64,000 nucleotides of DNA from Chloroflexota bacterium (GTDB lineage Bacteria; Chloroflexota; Limnocylindria; Limnocylindrales; CSP1-4), in contig JAJYNP010000103.1 of the NCBI GenBank assembly GCA_021786265.1, positions 1 to 64,000 on the forward strand, in the 5' to 3' direction. The position numbers were made by a program, and so were the translations under genes. Under the pieces are notes generated by a model, which was not told the origin of the DNA, searched no databases, and saw only the letters and a list, made by a program, of their open reading frames with translations. Of the stretch, positions 17,872 to 26,754 are shown one piece after another (positions within the stretch are counted from its first letter, which is position 1; each line of letters starts with the position of its first letter).

Positions 17872-20078
17872 GAGCTGTCGGGCGGTTCGTACTTCGTGTG
17901 GGATTGGGCGACGAGATCAGCCGGGCGCGACGTGAGCATGGCGTACTCACGCCGGGACACGACGGCCTCGAACGCCGTGTGGCTGCGCCCGACGAAAAGG
18001 AGGCCTTCACCCGGACGGGCATGGACGAGGGCCCGGCGTTCCGGGAGGGTGAGATCGAAGAAGCGCACCAGCGCGTCCGCTCCTTCGGGCGTCTGCCCCA
18101 GCAGCACCCGCAGGTCGCACTGCTTGACGATCGCCTCGCCGAACGGCGAACGGAGGAACTCGACGATGTCCTGGGTGGCGAGCTGGAGCCCGGCGTGGTA
18201 GTGGCGGGCCGAGCGGGCGAGCTCCTCGATGAAGTCGGCGCCCGAGGCCTGGCGCATGACCTTCCAGGCCTCGTCGACCACCACGAGCTTGGGCCCGAGA
18301 TCGGCCCGCACGAGATCCCAGAGCACCGAGAGCGCCGCGAGCTGGGCGACGTCGCGGACCTCGGGATCGCCGATCGCGGCGAGACCGACGACCAGAATCC
18401 GCTTGTCGGCGGGCAGGGGCTGCGACGCGGCGAACAAGCCGGCCAGTGAGCCCGTCGCCCAGCGCTCGAGGCGCCGCGCCAGGGGTCCGCCCTCGGGCTC
18501 GGCGGCCAGCCGCTCAACGACGTCGGCCAGGGTCGGCGGGTGGCGGCCATGCGTAGACGGGTCAGGCGTGATGCCGGCCGCCGTGTAGGCGGCCCGCAGG
18601 GCTCGGTCGAGCGCCGGACGCTCGTCGCGCGACAGGCCGCCCGCCATGGCCGCGAGCAGTCGATCGAGCATCGTGAGCTTGGCCGCCAGGCTCCGCTCGG
18701 TCGTCGTCCCGACGAGCGCGAAGGGATTGAGGCCGTCCCCTGCGCCGAGCTCGAGGTACGTGCCGCCGAGGGCGGCGGCGAGGCGGCGGTAGTCGCCGAG
18801 CGGATCGACCGCGAGGACCCGCACGCCGCGCAGGAAGCAGCGGTGCATCTCGGCGCCACTGAACATCGTCTTGCCGGTGCCGGTTTGCCCCAGCACGATC
18901 GCGTTGTGCGACGCGTGGGCGAACCGATCGAGCACGATCGGCGCGCCGCTCGTCCGCGCCCGCCCGTACAGGTGTCCCGCGGGTTCGTACAGGTCGGACG
19001 CCACGTTGAGCAGGCTCGCCGCGAGCGAGCCTGAATCGAGGTTGCGCTCGGCGATCGGGCGCGGCGCCGGACCCGGCAGCGCCGCGGACCAGGCGTCGGC
19101 GATCCGGAACGTCGCGGTCTCGAGGTCGACGCCAAGACTGCGCGCCTCGAGACGCAGCGCCTCGGTCCGCTCGGCGAGCGTCGCCCGATCCGGCGCCTCG
19201 AGGAGGAGCACCGTGTCGACGAAGCTGATCCGCCCCGATCCCTCGTGCACGGCGCGGCGAGCATCGGTGGCGGTTGCGCCGAGGCGCTCGCGCTCGACGT
19301 CGGCGAGTTCGCCCCGTTCGGCCGCCAACCGCTCGGCCGCCCGGACCTGGCGCAGGCGCGTCGTGAGGAAGCCCATCGCCTCGGCCCGAGCGAGCGGTCG
19401 GACCCGCATCGCGACCGCGGCGATGCCGGGCACGACGAACAGTCCGCTGAGCCAGCCGGGCGCCACCTCAGCCTGCCAGCGCCGCGAGAGCGCGAGGGAA
19501 CTCATGAGACCTTCGCCCTCGGCCGCGTGGATGCCGATGCGATGCGGGGTGCCGGCCCGGGCCACATCGCTCCAGAGTCCGGCGATCTCGTTTGGCGAGA
19601 CTTCCCGGACCACAAGGCCGCGCTCCTCGGCCACCCGACCCACTGTCGCGATCAGCCGCCCGAGTTCGGGCCCGCTTGCCCCGTCGAGGAGGAGGTACGT
19701 CCGTCGCAACGGACGCGTCGCTGCCGCGCAGAGCTCCCGGTACAAGGCGGCGTAGGCGGAGAAACCGCTCGCCGCGCGCCGCCCGTCGAGGCGTTCCTCG
19801 AGGATCGAGAGATGCTCGTGGGGCGGACGATCGGCGGGTACCGAGAGGAGCAGGTACGGCCGCGCGATCGCGTCCTCGAAGGCGGCGAGGCCGTCGAGCG
19901 CGGCGTCGCGCTCGGCCTCGGCCATCAGTTCGAGGCTCAAGGGCGCGAGCTCGAACCCGCCGACGAGCCGGCCCTCGACGCGGAAGCCGTCGTCGTCGAT
20001 TGCGGCGCGCGGCCACTCATCGATGCCTGGCGCGGCCGCCCTCGGGCGAGCTCGCACGTGGAGGCGGAGGCGGCTCAC
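17868..20078 (-). CDS. VirB4/TraE-like type IV secretion ATPase
   Basis: 736 aa from GTG 20078 (GTGA overlap with cpaB). Walker A is GQTGTGKT near residue 395, Walker B lies in PKLVVVDEAWKVM, followed by TQDIVEFLRSPFGEA, all typical of VirB4. The N-terminal half is the CagE/VirB4 N-domain region. This ATPase is the signature component of a conjugative type IV secretion system and is not part of Tad pili, so its presence inside this operon is informative. Confidence 0.92.
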   Translation of the reverse strand: MSRLRLHVRARPRAAAPGIDEWPRAAIDDDGFRVEGRLVGGFELAPLSLELMAEAERDAALDGLAAFEDAIARPYLLLSVPADRPPHEHLSILEERLDGRRAASGFSAYAALYRELCAAATRPLRRTYLLLDGASGPELGRLIATVGRVAEERGLVVREVSPNEIAGLWSDVARAGTPHRIGIHAAEGEGLMSSLALSRRWQAEVAPGWLSGLFVVPGIAAVAMRVRPLARAEAMGFLTTRLRQVRAAERLAAERGELADVERERLGATATDARRAVHEGSGRISFVDTVLLLEAPDRATLAERTEALRLEARSLGVDLETATFRIADAWSAALPGPAPRPIAERNLDSGSLAASLLNVASDLYEPAGHLYGRARTSGAPIVLDRFAHASHNAIVLGQTGTGKTMFSGAEMHRCFLRGVRVLAVDPLGDYRRLAAALGGTYLELGAGDGLNPFALVGTTTERSLAAKLTMLDRLLAAMAGGLSRDERPALDRALRAAYTAAGITPDPSTHGRHPPTLADVVERLAAEPEGGPLARRLERWATGSLAGLFAASQPLPADKRILVVGLAAIGDPEVRDVAQLAALSVLWDLVRADLGPKLVVVDEAWKVMRQASGADFIEELARSARHYHAGLQLATQDIVEFLRSPFGEAIVKQCDLRVLLGQTPEGADALVRFFDLTLPERRALVHARPGEGLLFVGRSHTAFEAVVSRREYAMLTSRPADLVAQSHTKYEPPDSS

Positions 20079-20770
20079 GGCGCTCCCGGTGCGAGGGCGA
20101 GATAGAACGTCGAGTCGAGAGCAGCCGCGGCAAACGCCGGCACCTGCCCGGCCGGGATCGCGACGACGACCGAGCCGAGCTTGGGCGGCACGAGCGGCGC
20201 GTTCGCGCCGCCGCTGCTGCCTGTACCCGAATCCGTGAGCGGCTGGCCATCGGCGGTCCGCAGGGCGAGCACGGTGATGCCCTCGCCCATGACCGCGGGC
20301 GTCGGCGCGCTTGCGGCTGGCCCGACGTCGGCCCCGGTCTTGAGGGCGTTCGGGACCGCGATGACCTCGACCTTGGCGCCAGGCGCGAGGGCTGCCCCGA
20401 CCGCCTGGGCGGGATCGGCGAGCGGCAGCGCGAAGGCGACCATGCCGGCCGGCAGCGGCGCCCCGAAGCCGAACTCGAGCTGCCCCGGCGTGCGCTCGAG
20501 CACGCGCGGATCGACGTCCTCGCCGGCGAGGATCGGCACCGACGTGTATTGCCCGACCACGTCGCCGACCGCGTGGGCGGCGTCCGCCGGGGCGTCGGCC
20601 GGGGCGACTCGGACCGTCTCCACCATGTCGGCCGTGATCTTGGTGAGCGGTGCGATGTCGGCCCTCGCCCGCACGATCTCGACGCCCGGCTGGCTGACGT
20701 AGAAGACGCCGGCCGTCGCGAGGCCCGCGACGAGGAAGATCACCGCATACGCCGTTCGGCGTCCGCGCAT
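20075..20770 (-). CDS. cpaB: CpaB/RcpC-like Flp pilus assembly protein (SAF domain)
   Basis: 231 aa. An N-terminal TM (AYAVIFLVAGLATAGVFYV) is followed by a SAF domain with IAPLTKITADMV and VLERTPGQLEF, then a second periplasmic domain (LAPGAKVEVIAV). CpaB/RcpC is the periplasmic factor of Tad/Flp pili. It is placed between a PKD-like exported protein and VirB4, separated from the former by 16 nt and coupled to the latter. Confidence 0.85.
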   Translation of the reverse strand: MRGRRTAYAVIFLVAGLATAGVFYVSQPGVEIVRARADIAPLTKITADMVETVRVAPADAPADAAHAVGDVVGQYTSVPILAGEDVDPRVLERTPGQLEFGFGAPLPAGMVAFALPLADPAQAVGAALAPGAKVEVIAVPNALKTGADVGPAASAPTPAVMGEGITVLALRTADGQPLTDSGTGSSGGANAPLVPPKLGSVVVAIPAGQVPAFAAAALDSTFYLALAPGAP

Positions 20771-20786
20771 CGCGCCCCTCCTTCGT

Positions 20787-22004
20787 TCATGGCCCGACGG
20801 CCGAGTAGATGACGGTCACCGCCGCCGCACCCGCGACCGTCTCGCTGCGTACCGTGCCGTCTGCGTACGTGGTTCGCAGGTCGAGGACGAGCTGGACCGG
20901 GTACGTGCCCTGCCCAGGCAGTGGCGTGTCCCACTGGATCGCGATCGGGTCGGCCGCCGGATACGTGCCCGAGGGGGTCGGCGCCGCGGCGTCGTTCGTC
21001 CCGGCCTCATACGTGAAGCCGGTGAGGACAGTCGTGGCGCCGCCGATCCGGACGCCGCCCGAGCGCATGAAGCCCTCGCGGACGACGATCGCCCGGGGGT
21101 AGAGCGCGCAGGGCAAACCTCTCGGCCACCAGAGCGCCGTGTGCCCGGTCGCGTCGGGGGCGACGACCGTCCCACTGGGCAGGGTTCCCGACGGGCTCGC
21201 GCCGACCGTGACGACCGGCGGGACGTAGTCGATCGCCAACGCGGCGATGCCTGTGGCGCGGTTGCTGATGTCGAGCGCGAACGGCACCAGGCGTTCGAGG
21301 GGCGTCCCGTCGGGCGCAAAGAACGCCGCGTAGGCGCTGCCGGTGACGTGGGCGGTCGCGACGACGTCGAACTGCCCCGGGCCATACCGATGGGTGGTCG
21401 AGAGCTCGTCGGGCAGCGTGGAGTTGGCCGGATAGCTCTGCGTCGTGCCGTCGCCGAAGTCGATCGTCCAGCGCGTCACGTGGACGGAGCTGGGCACGAC
21501 GTACGCCTGGATCGCCCCCGACAGCGCGTCGAGCCAACCCGCCGTGAGCTGGGCGGTGATCGTGCGGACCTGGTTGGCCGGAGCGGACTGCGGCTGCACG
21601 CTGACGGCCAGATATAGGCTCATATCGCCGGTCGCCGACGGCGCGAGACCGATCGGTCCCTCGCCCCCGCACGCCACGAGCGTCACCGGGTTTGCCGGGT
21701 TCATGACCATGCCGTCGCTCGTGCGCGTGACCGTGACCCACCAATCGTGGCAGTTGGGGCCGGGATTGCCCATGTTCTGCCAGGTCGACACAAACGCGGG
21801 CGGGGTGCCGCTTCCGGTGTTATTGGCCGGAGGTGCCCACTTCCCGGTGGCCTGGACGCCGACAAAGGCGTGACCGGTGTCCGACGTCCAGGTGGTGACC
21901 TTGACCTCGATTTGGTCGAACGCTCTCGCGTGTCCGGATACCACCAACGCGAGACCGAGGGCCAGCCCGGCGGAGGCGATAAGCCGTGCGGCCACGGCTC
22001 TCAC
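20787..22004 (-). CDS. Exported beta-rich (PKD-like) protein of the secretion operon
   Basis: 405 aa from GTG 22004, which overlaps the upstream stop as GTGA; this start also gives a good signal peptide (RLIASAGLALGLALVVSGHA, cut near ARA). The mature part is beta-rich, with a PKD-like strand (WTIDFGDGTTQSYPANSTLP) and many Gly/Pro/Thr. No catalytic motif. It may be a surface adhesin or periplasmic part of the pilus/channel. Confidence 0.7.
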   Translation of the reverse strand: MRAVAARLIASAGLALGLALVVSGHARAFDQIEVKVTTWTSDTGHAFVGVQATGKWAPPANNTGSGTPPAFVSTWQNMGNPGPNCHDWWVTVTRTSDGMVMNPANPVTLVACGGEGPIGLAPSATGDMSLYLAVSVQPQSAPANQVRTITAQLTAGWLDALSGAIQAYVVPSSVHVTRWTIDFGDGTTQSYPANSTLPDELSTTHRYGPGQFDVVATAHVTGSAYAAFFAPDGTPLERLVPFALDISNRATGIAALAIDYVPPVVTVGASPSGTLPSGTVVAPDATGHTALWWPRGLPCALYPRAIVVREGFMRSGGVRIGGATTVLTGFTYEAGTNDAAAPTPSGTYPAADPIAIQWDTPLPGQGTYPVQLVLDLRTTYADGTVRSETVAGAAAVTVIYSAVGP

Positions 22005-22543
22005 TGGAGGGCCTCGAATGAGTCCACGAGCCACCGTCCCGAGACGGTCTTCAGGGAGAGCTGGAACTTCGTCGGCGGCAGGATCGTGGGGCTCTCACGC
22101 GGCTGGCCGGTCTTCACGTCGATGTCGTATCCGCCGACCAGCTGGGTGCAGGTGACGGTGGCGGCCTGGCCTTGCACGCTCACCGTGAAGTCGGACAGTT
22201 CGTTCTTGGTTTCGACCGACGCCTTGCCGACGGCCCTCTCGCCGTTGAGGAAGCCTTCGACCGTTAGGTATGCCGAGGACTGGTCTCCGGTGACGTAGGG
22301 CAGCACTGCGGTCGGATCGTCAGTCCGTCGACCCTGCGCGAGGGCCGCGAAGAACGCCCGCACGGCGCTCTCGGGAGTCGCACCCGGGTCGGTGGGACTC
22401 GCCGCCATTGAGGCGCTGGGGCTGCTCGACGGTGCCGGTCCACCGCCCCCGACGAGGATGATCGCGCCGCCCGCGGCCACGACGAGGACGAGCGCGACGA
22501 GGGCGACGATCGGGACGCGGTAGCGCTCGGGAATGGACATCAT
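22001..22543 (-). CDS. Membrane-anchored NTF2-like protein, possibly VirB8-like
   Basis: 180 aa from ATG 22543 (ATGA overlap). One TM (VPIVALVALVLVVAAGGAII), a Ser/Pro linker, then an alpha/beta domain beginning ATPESAVRAFFAALAQGRR and ending GRWLVDSFEAL. The fold pattern is that of NTF2-like domains, which VirB8/TcpC proteins of conjugation systems share. Assignment as VirB8 equivalent is inference from fold, anchor and operon position. Confidence 0.65.
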   Translation of the reverse strand: MMSIPERYRVPIVALVALVLVVAAGGAIILVGGGGPAPSSSPSASMAASPTDPGATPESAVRAFFAALAQGRRTDDPTAVLPYVTGDQSSAYLTVEGFLNGERAVGKASVETKNELSDFTVSVQGQAATVTCTQLVGGYDIDVKTGQPRESPTILPPTKFQLSLKTVSGRWLVDSFEALQ

Positions 22544-23031
22544 GTCCGCGCCGCCGCGGATCCCGTGACCGTGAGCGTCACGACCGATCCGATGCCGGCC
22601 AACGAGAGGAGCGGCACCCGCGCCGGGACCTGGATCCGGATCGACACGGTCGGCGCGGTGACGGCGACGCCTGTGAGCGGGTCGACGCCGGGCACGTTCG
22701 TCACCACGACCTGCGCCGAGGCCGCGATCGCGGTCGGCGACTCGGCCACGAGATCGCTCGACGCTGCGAGATTGCGGGCGACATATTCGCGGGCGAGCGC
22801 GTCGGCCTGTTGCGCCACGAGTCGCGGTGGCTGCCCGGCCGCGAGCCCCTGCACGTCGAGCGCCTGGGTCGCCGTAAGCGCCGCTGTGTCGAGCTCGGCA
22901 CCGATCCGGGTGCGCAGATCCTCGAGTGACCCGACCGCGAGCACGAGACTGAGCACGAGCATGAGGAGAGGGAAGAGCAGGACCGCGTAGACGGCGACCT
23001 GGCCGCGCTCACCAACCCGCGCGCCGCTCAA
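22540..23031 (-). CDS. TadG/TadE-like minor pseudopilin
   Basis: 163 aa from TTG 23031, overlapping the upstream stop as TTGA. The N-terminus RGQVAVYAVLLFPLLMLVLS is a prepilin-like hydrophobic segment of TadE/TadG type; the rest is a beta-rich extracellular domain with Val/Ala/Thr. Sits directly after tadE, as in Tad loci. Confidence 0.75.
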   Translation of the reverse strand: MSGARVGERGQVAVYAVLLFPLLMLVLSLVLAVGSLEDLRTRIGAELDTAALTATQALDVQGLAAGQPPRLVAQQADALAREYVARNLAASSDLVAESPTAIAASAQVVVTNVPGVDPLTGVAVTAPTVSIRIQVPARVPLLSLAGIGSVVTLTVTGSAAART

Positions 23032-23450
23032 TGGGTCACCTCGCTGCGGGTCACGAACGTCGAGCTCATCGGGACTGACCAGATGCCCAGGAACGGGATC
23101 GAGGCCTGACCAGCGATCGCCACCCGGACGCTGATCGGCGCTCCCCAGGCGGCGACCGAGGGATCGACGGTCACCTGGACGCTCGTCGGATTGAGGCCGC
23201 CGCCCGTGAGCTCTGAGTCGATCCGGGCCCGGACCGCCGGCGAGTCGGCGCCTGCCACCGCGGCCGCCCGGGCGCCGGCGGCTGCAGCCGCGTCGAGGAC
23301 AAGGTGCGTGTGCTCGAGCGAGCCGAACACGACGACGCCCAGGAGCACCGGCACGAGGACGAGCGGCACGACGAGCACCGCCTCGACCGTCGCGAGGCCG
23401 CGCTCGGACCGCCGCGGATCGTCGGGCGAGCCCGGCACGAACGAGCTCAT
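23028..23450 (-). CDS. tadE: TadE-like pseudopilin
   Basis: 140 aa from ATG 23450, overlapping the flp stop as ATGA. The motif ERGLATVEAVLVVPLVLVPV is a prepilin cleavage and TM region of TadE-type (G before the hydrophobic stretch, Glu at +5). The remaining part is a small periplasmic domain. Belongs to the Tad block. Confidence 0.82.
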   Translation of the reverse strand: MSSFVPGSPDDPRRSERGLATVEAVLVVPLVLVPVLLGVVVFGSLEHTHLVLDAAAAAGARAAAVAGADSPAVRARIDSELTGGGLNPTSVQVTVDPSVAAWGAPISVRVAIAGQASIPFLGIWSVPMSSTFVTRSEVTH

Positions 23451-23647
23451 CCGCCGCCCAGGAGCTGCTGAACGAGTTGGCCGATCTTCGTGGCGAGACC
23501 CTGGTTCCAGGCCATCACCGCAGCTGCCAGGACGACGAGGATGATTCCGGCGGCGATGACGTACTCGAGGGTCGTGAGGCCTCGCTCGTCGGCATGGACG
23601 ATCTCCCAGCCGCGTCGCAGGGCCCGGATGATGCGTCGAACGGTCAT
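23447..23647 (-). CDS. flp: Flp/Fap-type major pilin
   Basis: 66 aa from ATG 23647. Contains ERGLTTLEYVIAAGIILVVL, with the prepilin-peptidase site after G and the conserved Glu-Tyr of Flp pilins, followed by one TM and a short Gly-rich tail. No TadV/CpaA prepilin peptidase is encoded in this window, so processing would rely on a host enzyme. Confidence 0.92.
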   Translation of the reverse strand: MTVRRIIRALRRGWEIVHADERGLTTLEYVIAAGIILVVLAAAVMAWNQGLATKIGQLVQQLLGGG

Positions 23648-23667
23648 GTCCCACCACCTCTCTCCGT

Positions 23668-24579
23668 TCACAGCCGCCCCAGCGTCGAGATGAAGAGGGG
23701 CAGGACGACGAGGACGATGAACTCGGGCAGATAGACCGCCGCGAGGATCCCGGCGAGCTTCGGCTGGACGGTCGAGGCGGCGCCGAGGAGGCGATTCCGC
23801 TCTGCCTCCCGGAGTGAGCGCTCGTGCTCGGCGAGGACGTCGCTGATCCCCTTGCCGACGCGCCGCGCCTGGCCCAGGGAGCTCGCCAGCTCGTCGAGCT
23901 CTTCGAGATCGGCTGCCGCCGCGACGTCGCGCAGGGCGGCATAGAGATCGGTGCCGACGCCATATGCGGCGACTGCCGAACGGACCTGGGCCGCGAGGAG
24001 GTTCGTACCCTCCGAGGAGGCGTGCAGGGCGTCGGCGACGTTGGCGACCGCCCGCTCCAAGCCATCGAGCGGGGCCAATGGCCGGACGAGGGCGAGGAAG
24101 TCGGGCAGCTCGCGGCGGAGCTGCGCCTGTCGCCGCCGGCCGCGGGCCGCGAGGTACTCGGTCGGGAAGACGTACCCGACGAAGGCGACCGGCAGGGCCA
24201 GGAGGAGGGCAATTGGCAGCAGGGGCGTAAGTGCGAGCCCAGCCACGAGCACGAGGGCCGCGAGGGCGAGCTTGGCGGCGTAGATCTCGGCCGGCGAGAT
24301 CACCTGTGGATCGAGGCCCGCGCGCACGATGTCGCGCTCGCTCACCTGGGTCGCGATCGCCGGGGCGACGCGCGCAAGTCGCGTCGCCAGCGGCGCGACG
24401 AGGCGCTCCCACCACGGCCGCTCCGCCGACACGAGCCGCGCGTACCGATGGCGAGGCAGGCCGGCCGCGCGGGCGGCATCAAGGCGCGCCGGCACCTCGA
24501 ACCAGGGCGCGAAGATCGCCATGAGCAGACTCACGACCGCGATCCCGCTCGTTGCTGCACCGAGAAGCCGCAGGTCCAT
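23668..24579 (-). CDS. tadC: TadC-like pilus inner-membrane platform protein
   Basis: 303 aa from ATG 24579. A type II secretion F-like domain (RRELPDFLALVRPLAPLDGL, then LDELASSLGQARRVGKGISD) lies between TM pairs, ending with TM FIVLVVLPLFISTLG. It pairs with TadB to form the platform for the TadA motor. 4 nt separate it from tadB; both begin MDLRL(L/I)GA, showing common ancestry. Confidence 0.88.
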   Translation of the reverse strand: MDLRLLGAATSGIAVVSLLMAIFAPWFEVPARLDAARAAGLPRHRYARLVSAERPWWERLVAPLATRLARVAPAIATQVSERDIVRAGLDPQVISPAEIYAAKLALAALVLVAGLALTPLLPIALLLALPVAFVGYVFPTEYLAARGRRRQAQLRRELPDFLALVRPLAPLDGLERAVANVADALHASSEGTNLLAAQVRSAVAAYGVGTDLYAALRDVAAAADLEELDELASSLGQARRVGKGISDVLAEHERSLREAERNRLLGAASTVQPKLAGILAAVYLPEFIVLVVLPLFISTLGRL

Positions 24580-24583
24580 CCGG

Positions 24584-25465
24584 TTACGCCTCCAACCGGG
24601 TGACGCGCAGCGACGCCACGATCCCCGTGAGCTCAAGGAGCGCCGCCGCCGGCAGCAGGACGAGCCGTCCGAGGTCGGTGTCCGTGACCGGCGCCACGAG
24701 CTCGTGGTTGACCGCGACGAGGTAGAGGAACAGCGCCGGGATGACGATCGCGAGGATCGCCGCCTGCAGGCGCAGGCCCTTGCTCTCCGCGGCCGCCTGA
24801 CGGGAGATCGACTGGTTGCTCCGGGCCGCCTCGCCGAGCGAGCCCAATACGTCGACCGCCGCCGACGCGGGCTGGTGGGTGGTCATGAGCACGACCAGCG
24901 CGTCGTACAGGAGCGCGAGGTTCCGGCCTGCCTGGCGACGGCGGACGTCGGCCAGCGCGTCAGCCGCCGGCTCGCCCGCATAGAAGCGCCCGCGGATCTC
25001 CTCGAAGTCCGCCCGCACCCAACGGTGGCGGGCGGCCTCGGCCGCCGCGGCGAAGAGGTCGGGATACGTGCCGCCCGCCTGGGCCCGGTTGACGATCGCC
25101 CGCAGCACCCGAGGCACCTCGTCGTCGGCCGTTCGCGCCTCCGACGCGGTCAGCGCGCGCACGTACAGGCGCGGGGCGAGGGCGCCGACCAAGAGGCCGA
25201 TCGCGGCCATCGGTGGCGAGAGGAGCCACCCGATGAGCGCGAGGACGAGCGGCGCTCCGATCGACAGGCCGAGGTACGTCCGTGGCGAGAGGTCGAGGCG
25301 CGCGCGGGCGAGGATCGCGCGGCCCTCGGCGAGCCGCCCGCGATACCAGCCCCGGACAGCCTCGGCCGCTGCCGGCTCGGGCGCCACGCTCGCCGGTGCG
25401 AGCGCCATCCCGAACGCGAACACCGCTACGCCGGCGCAGAGCGCGCCGATGAGCCTCAGGTCCAT
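24584..25465 (-). CDS. tadB: TadB-like pilus inner-membrane platform protein
   Basis: 293 aa from ATG 25465, overlapping tadA by 10 nt. A GspF-like domain (EVPRVLRAIVNRAQAGGTYP) and four hydrophobic segments, the last VIPALFLYLVAVNHELVAPV. Works with TadC as the assembly platform. Confidence 0.88.
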   Translation of the reverse strand: MDLRLIGALCAGVAVFAFGMALAPASVAPEPAAAEAVRGWYRGRLAEGRAILARARLDLSPRTYLGLSIGAPLVLALIGWLLSPPMAAIGLLVGALAPRLYVRALTASEARTADDEVPRVLRAIVNRAQAGGTYPDLFAAAAEAARHRWVRADFEEIRGRFYAGEPAADALADVRRRQAGRNLALLYDALVVLMTTHQPASAAVDVLGSLGEAARSNQSISRQAAAESKGLRLQAAILAIVIPALFLYLVAVNHELVAPVTDTDLGRLVLLPAAALLELTGIVASLRVTRLEA

Positions 25466-26754
25466 CGCTCGCCCTCCGCCTCGAGGCGCGCTGCGAGGCG
25501 CCGGCCGGGGCGCCAGGAAGCGTCGCGGACGAAGCGCACCTCGTCGCCGCTCGTCGTCTCCGAATGGAAGACATCGGCCAGCCGATAGCCGTCGGCGTCG
25601 ATTCCGTCGAGCGCGGCGACCTGGCGCACGATCCGCCGGCCACTCCGCAGCCGCCGGAGCACGACGACGAGATCGAAGACCCGCGCGATGTAGCTGCGAA
25701 GGTCGGCGACGGTGATATCGCGCATCGATTGGCGCGCGAGGAGCTCGAGCCGGAAGAGCGCATCCTCGGCCGAGCTCGCGTGGATGGTCGTGGCCGATCC
25801 ATCGTGCCCGGTGTGGAGGGCCTGAAGGGTGTAGAAGGCCTCCCGAGGCAGGCGGATCTCGCCGACGATGAGCCGATCGGGCCGCATGCGTAGAGCGTTG
25901 GCGACGAGATCACCGACGTCGAGGAGGCGGTTCTCAGCCTCGCCGGGCGCGAGATCGTGGGGATGGATCGTCTCAAGGTTGAAGCGGTCCGCGTTCTCAA
26001 GGGCGAGCTCGGCCGTGTCCTCGACGACCCCCACCCGCTCGGCCGGATCGAACAGGTCGGTCAGCGAGCGCAGGAGCGTCGTCTTGCCGGCGCCCGTCTC
26101 ACCTGCCACGAGGATGTTGGCCTTGGCGCGCACGAACCGGGTCAGGAACTCGGCCATCGCGGTGTCCATGCCGCCGTCGCTGACCCAGTCGCGTCCGTGG
26201 GAACCGCCGGGCACGAGATCGAGGCGGAGGCGGTTGAACTTGCGTATCGCGAGGTATGGCCCGCCGACCGGCGGGATGACCGCGTTGACCCGGGAGCCAT
26301 CGGCCATGCGGGCGTCGACGATCGGGTGGGCCACCGAGAGCTCGCGACCCGCCAGCGCGGCGATCCGCTCGGCGATCTCGACGAGCTCAGCATCCGAGGC
26401 GAGGGCGACGCCAGCGGGCTCCAGGCGGCCAGCGCGCTCGACGAAGACCGCGGCCGGCGCGTTGACAAGGATGTCCGAGACCTCGGCATCCTCGACGAGC
26501 GGCTGGAGAGGGCCGAGGCCGCACACCGCCGCCTCGACCGCGGCGATGAGCGCCGGCACCGGCGCGAGATCGAGCTCGGGGTCCTCGAGCGTCGCCGCGA
26601 TCGTCTCGCGCAAGGTCCGCTCGCGCTCGGGGGTGCGATCGAAGGGATTGAGGACATCCGCCGACAGGCGCGCGACGAGCATCCGCCGCACCTTGCCGAG
26701 GGTCTGGCCCGACAGCGGTCGGACGCTCACGGCCCCGCTCGTCTCGCCGGTCAT
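25456..26754 (-). CDS. tadA: TadA/CpaF-type secretion ATPase
   Basis: 432 aa. Walker A GETGAGKTTLLRS (about residue 219), Asp box VVEDTAELAL, Walker B LIVGEIRLPREAF, then His box LHTGHDGSATTIHASS. This is the CpaF/TadA branch of the VirB11/PilB secretion ATPases, powering Flp pilus assembly; it may double as the VirB11 of the hybrid system. Start overlaps the upstream stop as ATGA. Confidence 0.93.
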   Translation of the reverse strand: MTGETSGAVSVRPLSGQTLGKVRRMLVARLSADVLNPFDRTPERERTLRETIAATLEDPELDLAPVPALIAAVEAAVCGLGPLQPLVEDAEVSDILVNAPAAVFVERAGRLEPAGVALASDAELVEIAERIAALAGRELSVAHPIVDARMADGSRVNAVIPPVGGPYLAIRKFNRLRLDLVPGGSHGRDWVSDGGMDTAMAEFLTRFVRAKANILVAGETGAGKTTLLRSLTDLFDPAERVGVVEDTAELALENADRFNLETIHPHDLAPGEAENRLLDVGDLVANALRMRPDRLIVGEIRLPREAFYTLQALHTGHDGSATTIHASSAEDALFRLELLARQSMRDITVADLRSYIARVFDLVVVLRRLRSGRRIVRQVAALDGIDADGYRLADVFHSETTSGDEVRFVRDASWRPGRRLAARLEAEGERWT